64,000 nt of DNA, taken from the NCBI RefSeq assembly GCF_032884065.1, contig NC_088871.1, positions 46,520,440 through 46,584,439 on the forward strand, in the 5' to 3' direction. The translations under genes and the position numbers were made by a program. A model generated the notes under the pieces. It saw only the letters and a list, made by a program, of their open reading frames with translations, was not told where the DNA came from and ran no database searches. Positions 54,606 to 64,000 of the stretch are shown here, piece by piece. Position 1 is the first letter of the stretch, and each line of letters begins with the position of its first letter. The DNA is from Artemia franciscana (taxonomy: Eukaryota; Arthropoda; Branchiopoda; Anostraca; Artemiidae).

Positions 54606-56469
54606 GCATAAGCAAATTTGTATAATTTCGGAAAAAAATGGGATGGGGAAAATCCCCAAAATATATTAATTCTTTTACAAAAACTGCACCATCAAAATGT
54701 AAAACTTCGTATTGTTTATACCATGGGTGCATGTATATTTGTCTGGTTTTTTTTTGTTTTTTTTTTTCAAAATAAGTGATCATATCAAACCAAAATCATG
54801 AATGCTGGTGCCCTTTTTAAGGACACAATAGCCAGAGGACAATTAATCCCCTTCCACAGGAATATGCATCCTCAAGGACCATTACGGACAAAATTGAATC
54901 GCATCAAGGCGGTCATTTTTTACTAGAGAGATTGGAACAGGCCCGTAGGTAGTAATTTTTCAGAGGGGAGGGTAATTTGGGGAAACCTAGGGAGGGAGGG
55001 TTGGGATCCAAATCCCCACCTTACCCTGCACATGTTTCTAGGTCAAATATTAAAAAAACTTAAAATATGAAAACAAACAGCTTACACAAATAAATAATTT
55101 CAAATAAATAAATCTATCAGTAAACTGCAAAGAAAGGTGAGAACGCATCGCACAGAAATTTTACCCAAAACCTTTTAAGGGGATTCTATCCCTTAAAGGA
55201 TCACCCTATCTCGTTCATTACAAATTGTTTAATTTGGATAGCCAAACTGCTTAGAATTGATTTGGCGGTATTGTCACAATTTGTTGAGCTTGGATAAGAT
55301 ATCCGAATAAATGACAGGAAACTAGAAGCCGACACCTACTTTCACAGATATCTTAAAAAACCATCTAACTTCTCAAGTTTTGTGGCAGAGAAGAAATATT
55401 CAGATTTACTGAAACTTACTAGAAAGTGTCAATTTTATTGTTTCAATTGAACGGGGAATAATTTTTTTTTAAGTTCATGAAAGGGCAGTACCTAAAAATA
55501 TTATAGCATGCCTGTTTGGAAAACATTAAAAATCCGCTCAAAGGAAGTATCATTTGAGTAATTTGACAGCTTTGGGAGTCCCCAGCTGTACTCTTCGCCT
55601 TGATTGAAAACCTTGCGGACACAGGGTGCACATTACTTATGCTGTACGTAAATTGCATAGAAGGCACTTTGTTTAACAATTACTATATTATACGTTTGCT
55701 TTATTCTAAACTAGCCCTTTTCAACTGTTGACACATATAAAACCTCCTATAAATTTGTTACAAAATTTGCTATGGAGTTGTGGTGTCCCAGTACCACACC
55801 GAGCTGCGGCGCTGTAAACATTCACTAATGAGCACTTTGTCTTTGAGACGGTCAGCCGACACTGAGACTCGTAAAATGATTTCCAAGGTATCGAATCCTC
55901 GTAAGCCGTGATTCTAACGTAGTAGGGGCTCAAATCCTACCAGTGGGGCCTGGCGATATTTTGATGGGTCATGTGCAGGAAGTTCCTCCTGCCAACTATA
56001 CTCTAGAGCCCTAATTTTGAAAAAAAGAACATTTTTAATGTGAATAACGTCGTATTCAAATGCATTTATAGAGCGAAAAAGATACATGATGTTATTGCAA
56101 TGACGTTATACATCATATAAAAGATACTGTATTCAGACAAAATTTTTCATTAGTATAAAATATGCCTAAAAGGCAAACCAAAAATATACCACATTAATGG
56201 TCTTTTAAGCGTCCTTGAGGTGAACACATGAAATTTTGAATAAATAAAAATTAAATATCATGAGGAAGGCATCATGATATTGGAAATGCCAAGATGGGGC
56301 ATCGCCCAAAATCGGTTGGGAACCACTGCTCTTAAGTATCAAATTTCTGTTAACTTATACACTGTCAGATCTATTTTAAGACCAATTCATTAATAACAAA
56401 AAAGTTCTAAAATAACTAAAAATAATTCAAATAACTAAAAAATAAAATAAGTAAAAAAAAAAGACTTAC
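54606..56469. other. No exon recognised; 3' part of the semaphorin locus or its intron
   Basis: The terminal exon of the semaphorin gene should lie on minus below 56470, but I could not identify it. Frames at 55443-55679 and 55721-55933 on minus lack family features. A T-arm-like hairpin at about 55918-55942 (GTAGG-GGCTCAAAT-CCTAC) does not form a whole tRNA. Confidence 0.45.
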
Positions 56470-56713
56470 CGCTTGCTTCCTCTCCCATGAATTCATAGCT
56501 GTTTTATATTTTTCGAATTCTTTGCACCAATCAGCATAAACTCTTTGATAGTCATGTGTTTTGGATGGAGCGGTGCAGCGGTGTGCGTCTACTGTTATAT
56601 TATATGAACATAGAGTGTCAGATCCAAGTCGACAATCGTAACGCCCTGATTCTGTTTCAGAAACAGAAAGAACTACAAGACCTTGTTCATGAGTCTTGAT
56701 GAACTTGTCTGGC
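56470..56713 (-). CDS. Sema2a: Semaphorin-2A-like exon (Ig domain end and C-terminal region)
   Basis: On minus, the acceptor CTTAATTTTCCAG precedes the exon and the donor GTAAGTC follows it. One base completes the codon from the upstream exon, and 81 codons follow, ending in phase 0. The product reads LVVLSVSETESGRYDCRLGS, then LCSYNITVDAHRC and DYQRVYADWCKEFEKYKTAM. The G-R-Y-D-C is the second Ig cysteine motif. The rest matches the conserved region after the Ig domain of class 2 semaphorins. These are secreted axon-guidance proteins that signal through plexin B. The next exon, carrying the C-terminus, was not found. Confidence 0.9.
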
Positions 56714-59234
56714 CTGGAAAATTAAGAAGAAAAAAAAATGTACTGATCAATTTATTGGATGCTCAGTAATAGGAATAATGATTAAGATAAAAGATTGCGC
56801 CACGAGCACGGACCCCTTAAGTATAAGAATTGGAATTAAAGATCAAACATTTCGTGTTAACGAACTGTAGTAAGGGACGACCCGGTTCAATAGTAACCCA
56901 AAGTCTAAAAAACGGAATTTTGATACCAATAGTTAAATCAAAAGAATCATATTTTGATGCTGATTTTAAATATATAAGCTTCATCAAGTTTAGTCTTATT
57001 TATCAAAAGTTACGATCCTGAGAAAATTTGCATTATTTTAGAAAATAGTGGGAAAACCCCCTCTAAAAGTCATACAATCTTAACAAAAATCATACCATCA
57101 GATTCAGCGTATCGGAAAACCCTAATGTAGAAGTGTGGAATTTTGGATTTTTTGCCAGAAGACAGATCACGGATGCGTGTTTATTTGTTTGTTTTTTTCC
57201 CAGGAGTGACCCTATCGACTCAGTGGTCCTAGAATGTCGCGAGAAGGCTCATTCTAACGGAAATTAAAAGTTCTAGCGCCCTCTTTAAGTGATAAAAAAA
57301 AATTGGAGGGCACCTAGGCCCCCTCTCACGCTCATTTTTTTCCCAAAGTCACCGGATAAAAATTCTGAGATAGCCATTTTATTTGCCATAGTCGAAAAAT
57401 CTATTAACAATGTCTTTGGGGACGACTTGCTCCCCAAAAGTCCCCGTGGGAGGGGCTGCAAGTTACAAACTTCGACTAGTGTTTACATATAGTAATGGTT
57501 ATTGGGAAGTGTACAGAGGTTTTTACAGGGATTTTTTTTTGGTTTGGGGGGGGAGAAGTTGAAGAGGGGTTACATGGGAGGATCTTTCCATGGAGGAATT
57601 TGTTATGGGGGAAGAGAATTTCAATGAAAGGGGCGCTAGATTTTCTAGCATTATTAAAAAAATGAAATAACGGAAAAAAGATAATTAAAAAAAATTAAAA
57701 ATAAAAATAATGGAAAATAAATATGAAAAGTTTTTTTCAACTGAAAGTAAGGAGCAGCATTAAAACTTAAAGCGAACAGAAACTATTACGCATATAAGGG
57801 GTTAAACTCCTCGTAATATACCTAGATCTTTACGCTAAAGTATTTTTACTAATTTTGACTATTTATTCTACGGCCTTTGTGATTCAGGGGTCATTCTTAA
57901 GGAATCGGGAAAAATTTAAGCTTTATTGTAAAGAGCGAGGTATTGACGAAGGGGTGAACCCCCTAATATACGTAACAAAAACATACGAATATAGGAGTTA
58001 GCTTCGTAAGTCAATTCGTAAGTTAAGTATTTTTTTTACTAATGAAAACGTTCGTAAAAAATTAAAAGTTCTAGTTGCCTTTTTATGTAATCAAAAAATT
58101 TTGATGGCAACTAGGCCTCCTCCCCCGCTACTTTTTTCTCAAAATCTTCCGATTAAAACTATGAGAAAGCCATTTAGCCAAAAAAAAAACAATATGCAAA
58201 TTTAGTTTTAATTATGTGCGGAGAGTCAAAATCAAAACATTCATTAATTGAAAAACGTTCAGAAATTAAATAAAAAAAGTTTTTTTTTAACTGAAAGTAA
58301 GGAGCGACATTAAAACTTAAAACGAACAGAAATTATTCCGTATAGTAAAAGGGGTTGTCCCCTCCTCAACACCTCGCTCTTTGCGCTAAAGTTTTTTTTT
58401 ATTGTTTTAAAAAGTAGAGTTGTGACAAAGAGTCGAACTTTAGCGTAAAGAGTGAGGTGTTGAGGAGGGGAGAACCCCTTTACTAGACGGAATAATTTTT
58501 GTTCGTTTTAAGTTTTAATGTTGCTCCTTACTTTCAGTAAAAAAAAACTTTTTTTTATTTAATTTCTGTAAGGACCATTTGTAGTTAAAGGATCAATTAA
58601 AGGACGTTTTGTAGTTATTTATTATAATACAGTATATCCATTAATATTATATAATTTCTTTTAATATTTAAATATCTATATTTGTTTATAAAATTTTATC
58701 AAATCTATTATATAATATTTATTTAAGACGTTTTTTAAATTAGTAACTCAATGATTAAAATATTTATTGGTAAATTATCGGTAAATAATCATGTTCAACT
58801 AGTAAAATATTTATCAGTAAATATTTCAAGTCAAGCCGGAGATTAGGTTCTACATATGGAAAGTTTTTTTTGAGGGTTAGAAAAATTCTGTCAGATAGTT
58901 TTTGAGCCCGCCCCCTCATCATACCCAGTCTCCATAACCTCTCCTTAAATAAATACAACTGAGCAAATGTGCCAAGGGGATAAACCAAACGTTTTAAAAG
59001 CCTACACAAAGAAACAACAAAGTCTAATTTCAAAAACTTATTTGGCAGGCAGATTTAGGCGACCTTTTAAAGTAATAAAAAAAAGTCGCGCATAAAAGTG
59101 TCGCCTAGCAACAGAGGAATGTTATGGAGAGGAGGAATAATGCCTCCACCTCAGAATACTTGAAACATCATAGACGAATACTATTTGAAAGATACAATTT
59201 AGAAGGTAAGAGGTAGTGGAACCATAGCCCTCAC
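56714..59234 (-). other. Sema2a: Intron of the semaphorin-2A-like gene
   Basis: The 2521-base intron runs between the donor after 59235 (GTGAGG) and the acceptor before 56713. Phase 2 on both sides joins the two exons in frame. About two thirds of it is composite repeat copy C, so the intron has grown by insertion. Confidence 0.85.
56828..58565 (-). repeat. Composite palindromic repeat, copy C (full, reverse)
   Basis: This is the reverse complement of copy B over its whole length. On + it runs from ACTGTAGTAAGGGACGACCC (right end) through AAAACTTAGTCTTA-type text, GTCGATAGGGTCACTCCTGG, palindrome 2 (57735-57990) and palindrome 1 (58280-58535) to the GTTGCTCCTTACTTTCAGTA left end. It lies within a semaphorin intron in the same orientation as the gene. 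Together with B it defines a unit of about 1.7 kb. Confidence 0.85.
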
Positions 59235-59429
59235 CTGAAAGTAATAGGATACTGTCCACCTCTTTCTTTGCTATAATGATACCAGACAACAGGAGCTTGC
59301 AACAAAGGTTCAGGACCTTTGATTGGGCATGCGAGGTGAACACTTTGCCCCCACGAAACGACCATCCTTTTCTTTGCTATACATGCCTCACAGACTCCTT
59401 GACTATCATTACCGACATCTTGGAGCAAA
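59235..59429 (-). CDS. Sema2a: Semaphorin-2A-like exon (Ig domain start)
   Basis: On minus, the acceptor TGGCCTCTTTTGCAG precedes the exon and TTTCAG before GTGAGG ends it. It reads LLQDVGNDSQGVCEACIAKK, then VVSWGQSVHLACPIKGPEPL and APVVWYHYSKERGGQYPITF. W-G-Q-S-V-H-L-x-C and V-W-Y-H-x-S-K-E are hallmarks of the Ig-like domain of class 2 semaphorins. With the next exon it gives a complete Ig domain (Cys in HLAC, Cys in RYDC). The sema and PSI domains must be encoded by upstream exons beyond 59.43 kb; none was identified up to the window end. Confidence 0.9.
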
Positions 59430-62400
59430 CTGCAAAAGAGGCCAGATATAAGAATATTATCATCTCACACCGATTGACTTTCTTTTGTCTCAAACTTACT
59501 GAAACTGTTATAAAATCTATCATAATAGTGATTTTTAATATAATAATATACTTAATATAATATACAGCGTCTTAATTTAATAATATAGTATATAGAATAT
59601 TTCGTATGCAGTATACTGACATGTAATAAACTTGATTAAGTGCAATATATTTAATAAATGTTTAAGATATTGTATACATTTTATAATGTCAATATATTGT
59701 ATATCTTACTACGTAAATTACATCAAATATATAATCAAATTAACTCACAATATATTAATAAACTGATATGAAATGACTTTACAGGCTAAAAGGCTAGACA
59801 GAAATAGTGTCTTTTCTCGGCGTTTTTAGGGTACTTGTCGATCTTAAATGGATTCTCACCACAAAAGGAACTTTAAAACACTATATGCAAGGCCGAATTT
59901 AGCATTTTTTTTTAAGGGGCTTTACAAAATAAAAATTAAAACGCATCATAATTTTTTTTAAATTCGTTTTTGCTACGTTTTAAGAGTCAGACAAACATTT
60001 CGAGGGGGTGGGGTCGAACCCCCTTAAGTCTATTTTCCCGCCAGCTTTGTTTTGTTACAGGTGTACTGTACCTGCAGAATATAAACTAAGTATCTGTGCT
60101 CTAACGTAAAGTGTGAACGAATTTGTAATGTGTTTAACACTTTGAATTTAAAGTACCTCATAGACAGAGGCAAAATAAAGACACACTCCCGACACCATGC
60201 GGGGTGAGAGGGGTAAACACAACACAAATCCAAATTATTTGAATGAGAGAAAGAAATTCGATGGTATGTAAAAGAAAGTGGGGGGAGGGAAGGATTAAAA
60301 TAAACTAAGCTTTACTGGAAAGAAAAACTGTTAAATAGGCTGCTTTCATTTTATCTTTGAGAAGTTATTCCAGGCACTTAGCCAAAAGGGGGCCGACTCA
60401 TGCCTACTAAAATTTCAAGATAGATGCGTCTCATTCGATTTTTCTGACGAACACCCCTCCTTCGAAAGATGCAACCCAAACCTGATTTAGATGAATTTGT
60501 GATAGGCTACTTGCGTAAAATATAACGGCATAGGCGCCTTTTTTTGAAAAAAAGTGATAAGAACTGGATGAATCAAACTAACTACATACGGATATAAGAA
60601 TTTAAATACAAGTAAGCAATTTTCTAAGACTATACACATAAAAACAATGTAATAGCAATAAGATTATCCCTTGAGCTCATTTCATGCCCAAAATTCCCGT
60701 GTTGTCTATGTAAATATATCCAAATTTAAGTATTTCCTAAGAATAATGAGTAATCCAGAGCCTGATGGAACTTTTTATGACTTCCTCGGGGCTAGTAAAA
60801 ATACACTTCCCCTTTCTACTTTATATTTTTCTTTATTTGGTCCTTATTCTCTGTCTAAAACGCTTGAGCATTGTCAAGATAAATGACCAATCACATTTAT
60901 TGGATTGAAATAAGCGATAAAATAAGAAACAAGACTCGACTTGCTTTCGCTCCCGTTTTTGTAGTAGCCTAAAATAGAATAGTCATTTAAAAAATATGAA
61001 GAAAACAGCAATGCAAGAGGAAAAGATAATTCAATCAAAAAGAAAAATAATAATACCATTTTTTCTAGGATTATATTTCTTAAATACAGATAAAAAAAAA
61101 ACTGGAATTATTCTGGTTCAAACGATGCTTAATATTCTTAGTTTTCTACCAAAATTCAGTAGTGGGGAGGGGGGGGGGAGAAAGGAGTTTCTGAGGCACG
61201 ATTGATCTATTGAAAGTCCTTGCATCTGAAGCGGTTCTTTGTTTGGACAAGGTGGAACATGTCTGCTTATTCTGTTTTAGATACCTAAAACAAGCCATTA
61301 AAAAATATAGAAAAACAAGAATACAAGAGGACAATATGATTCGATTGAAAAATAATAACTGAATAGCCATATGAAAGAAGGAGCCACGCTTTCGTCTTTT
61401 TTGCTATGATCATATTTATTAAACAAACACTAAAGTGAAGCACATTATGTTAAAAAAATAAATAAAATAAACTTGCCTTCAATTTCATTTTTTAACACAA
61501 AAACAGATCAAGCAATACATAAAATTAAAGATTTAAAAATACAAAGGTAAAAATATAATTCAATAAAAGAATAATATCTAACTGAAATATTGAATAGCCA
61601 TTAAATAGAATTAGACCAGGCTTTTGCATTTATGTCAGAATTGTGATTAATAAATTCAAAATTTTGAATAAATTATACTAAAATAAATAACCAAGAAGTT
61701 CAGTGTCCTAAACATTAATAAGAAAAAAAAAACTGAAGAAGATAACACAGTACAAAAAAGCTTTTAAATGCAAAAATATATAATAACAATCTGAACATTC
61801 CGGGTTCACATCCGGAAGTCTTTATCACCAGAAAAAAAAGAAACAAAAAGAGCAAAGAAACTAGCTTAAATGAAATTGAAAAAAAGCAACAAAGAAAACA
61901 CACAAGGAAGCTTCTTTTCGTTTTCGTTTTATGGTTTTTTGTATAGGTTTAGTGTGTTTTCTTAGTTTTTTTTTCGTTTTTTGTTTAAATATTTTTTTTA
62001 ACCGTTCATAAAAGCTTCCGAGTTTGAATCGGGGGGAATATTCGGAATGTTTTTTTATCAATTTTGTATTAAAATGTTTTTCTTTTATTTATTACAGTCT
62101 CTTTTTATTATTATTATAAAATTGACGATTTGAATAACATTTTAACCATAAAAAAAACAGAGTTTGCTTGTAGAAAAAAAATCCTTCTTTTTAAGAAGGG
62201 ATAAATGCCTGTTTCATAATAAAAAAATTTAGCAGCAATTGCGAACGAATTTCTCTAACAAATTGAAAAGCGTTGGGGAACATTGTTGATAGATGTTAAG
62301 CGTAAAACAAAAAAAAAATCAAATAAAAAAGAGGAATTTTAAAGTTTCTTCATTTACGGCTTAGTTTTCCTTTGAATTATGCAAATCTGCATCAAATCTA

Positions 62401-64000
62401 CACCAGTAACTTTCACTGAAAGGACAAGATACATTTATCATTGGTTTCATTTGTTTAATTGTTTAATTGTTTTAATTGTTTAATTGTTTAATTGTTTAAT
62501 TGTTTAATTCATTCTCCGACCAAGGATTATTATTTAACTTAAGAGTTTTTCTTAAAGAATAATTTAAACTTGCTTAACAAATAAGAAATTTGTTATTGGC
62601 TTCTATTTCCTATTTAGGCTTTCCCAATAGGCAAAACTCAAAATATTTGAAAATATGTCAGCCCCTCGTTTTCCGATGGACATCGTCCGTCATGAATGAA
62701 TCCAAAAATCTCAGTCACCCCCATTTTAATTTTAATTTAAAATCACCCCATTTTAACCCCCATTTAAAGTCTCGTGGACATGGTCGGTCATAAATCTTTG
62801 AATCTTTTCTGGGTCTCCGATTTCCTTCAAATGGTTCAGAGAACTGATAGATTATTTGAATTACCCTTACTGTATACCTGTCTACTTTAGTTCTGCCCTA
62901 GGATGGATGATAGACGTTAGTATCAAGAAGTGAAAAGAATAATTTTTATGCAACTTTTGAAAAAGTTATGCGAACTTTGCCTCTTAGAGACTATCTGTAT
63001 TGGCTTTACTCTAATTAGCCGTTGCTCCTAGGTCTTTCATCATTGCCATCAATTTTGTAAAAAATAGGAAAATTTTTGGATTTGTTTTTGCCTGTTTCTA
63101 AGAAAAATAATGCAAATAAAAAAAATCAGTTAACAAAGTAATAGCAAAATCGTCGTTTTACGTCGAAACATTTGGAGTCAGCGCATAAACCGTAGAACTA
63201 CAAAAACTTGCACACGGAACGTAAGACTCAAGAAATAATTAGAAACACGTTTCATATTTTACAGTTTTTTTTTTACATTTTCACATTTGTTTTCAAGTTT
63301 TAAATGCTATTTTAAACCTTTGTCAATATTTGAAGGTCTAGTTTTTAAATTTTCCTCCAATTAACACGTTTCCACGAATAGTTAGTACCGAATTTTTAAT
63401 AGTTTGGCAGTGCAAAACAGGACTTAAATAATCTATAAAAATAAAAAGGTCAAACAAGAAAAGAATAAGAAGAAAAATAGAAAACAGGTTCAAAGTAAAA
63501 GTTATTGAATGGTTACAATAACCATGCGTCAAAAGGAGCCAAAACTTTAAAGTTTGTGCTAGGTCAAATGAATAAAAAATTAAACCAAGAAGTCCAACGC
63601 AAATGTGTTCAAAAAAAGGGGAAATGTTAGCTATTGGTAAAAATGGATCTTTTTTTTATTATTCTTTAAACTCTAATTCTATGTCTAAAACAGACGAGCA
63701 ATAATGATAAATCATATTTATTCAGTATTGAGTTGAAACAAGAGAGATTCTACAGAGGTCGTTGTCAATCAAATAGACAACCTGGCATTACCATAGCAAC
63801 ATGGCTTGGTTATTTTTACTTGCTTGTAAGAGCTTAGCTTGAGGCTATCCTAAAAACCGTTTCGCCAATTTCTAGGAAAAAACCTATCTTTATGGAATAA
63901 ACCAAATTGAAAAAGAAGCAATTGGTTTCTGTAAGACTTAGCGGCAAAGGTTTACAAAATGGTGCTAGACCTAATAAAGGAGAGAATAAAGAAAATTACC
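59430..64000. other. No exon recognised; diffuse repeats, upstream intron of the semaphorin gene
   Basis: The region is very AT-rich. Related stretches recur: CTCTGTCTAAAACGCTTGAG at about 60850 against CTATGTCTAAAACAGACGAG at about 63680. CATTAAAAAATATAGAAAAA-like stretches recur at about 60987 and 61298, with a fainter one at about 61530. A G-rich fragment lies at about 59890-60030. No sema-domain exon was recognised on minus. Confidence 0.45.
62451..62509. repeat. (TTTAATTG)n minisatellite
   Basis: About seven copies of TTTAATTG in tandem, one with an additional T. Confidence 0.9.

Noticed and set aside
55443-55679. Candidate last exon of the semaphorin gene on minus
   Set aside because: No acceptor in the right phase and no similarity to the class 2 semaphorin C-terminus.
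55870-55950. Possible tRNA gene with T-arm-like GTAGG-GGCTCAAAT-CCTAC
   Set aside because: No acceptor stem, D arm or anticodon arm can be drawn around it.
61795-61825. CCGGGTTCACATCCGGAAG, tRNA T-arm-like
   Set aside because: It is an isolated hairpin without a box A or other arms.

Overview
This is a eukaryotic, AT-rich, repeat-dense genomic window, most likely from an arthropod. Long non-coding stretches, GT-AG introns, several non-LTR retrotransposon families, tRNA-derived SINEs, a hAT element and foldback repeats rule out a prokaryote. A Spätzle-type and a Trunk/PTTH-type cystine-knot ligand and a semaphorin-2A-type gene point to an arthropod. The repeat style suggests a crustacean, possibly a brine shrimp (Artemia), but that is an inference and not proven here.

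Host genes are few. (1) A Spätzle/neurotrophin-like terminal exon lies on + at 24677-25106, with a phase-compatible candidate upstream exon at 22144-22232 and a decayed partial duplicate of its 3' end at about 25365-25500. (2) A Trunk/PTTH (noggin-superfamily) cystine-knot gene lies on - at 36043-36678. It is intact to its C-terminal Cys-X-Cys end except for one in-frame TAG in the middle of the knot. (3) Two consecutive exons of a semaphorin-2A-like gene lie on - at 59235-59429 and 56470-56713. They have good splice sites and matching phase; the rest of the gene is outside the window or not found. In insects, Spätzle activates Toll and Trunk/PTTH activates Torso; semaphorin-2A is a secreted guidance cue. 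No functional link between the three is shown here.

Layout: 1-4110 is a decayed LINE (LINE-A, +), interrupted by another LINE 3' end. 4255-5776 is copy A of a composite palindromic repeat, followed by RTE fragments to 7285. 8736-9145 is diverged repeat with a 90-T run. 10322-12005 is a fuller copy (B) of the composite repeat. 12-22 kb is mostly unannotatable AT-rich DNA with small repeats. 22-25.5 kb is the Spätzle-like locus. 26-34.7 kb holds a local duplication, a SINE, a 2.19-kb hAT transposon with a target-site duplication, and two foldback elements. 36-36.7 kb is the Trunk-like gene. 38-39.3 kb is composite repeat copy D with a SINE inside it, then a LINE 3' end. 39.8-41.2 kb is a second broken LINE (LINE-B, -). 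About 43.7-47.08 kb is a nearly intact RTE element, immediately followed by a nearly intact two-ORF CR1/Jockey-like LINE (LINE-C, to about 52.0 kb). 52.58-53.8 kb is a degenerate tandem array. 56.4-64 kb is semaphorin exons and introns; one intron holds composite repeat copy C.

The reverse transcriptases are probable engines for the SINEs and LINE fragments, but which one moved which is not shown. The large elements have few breaks, some in short homopolymer runs, so either recent activity or assembly errors are possible.
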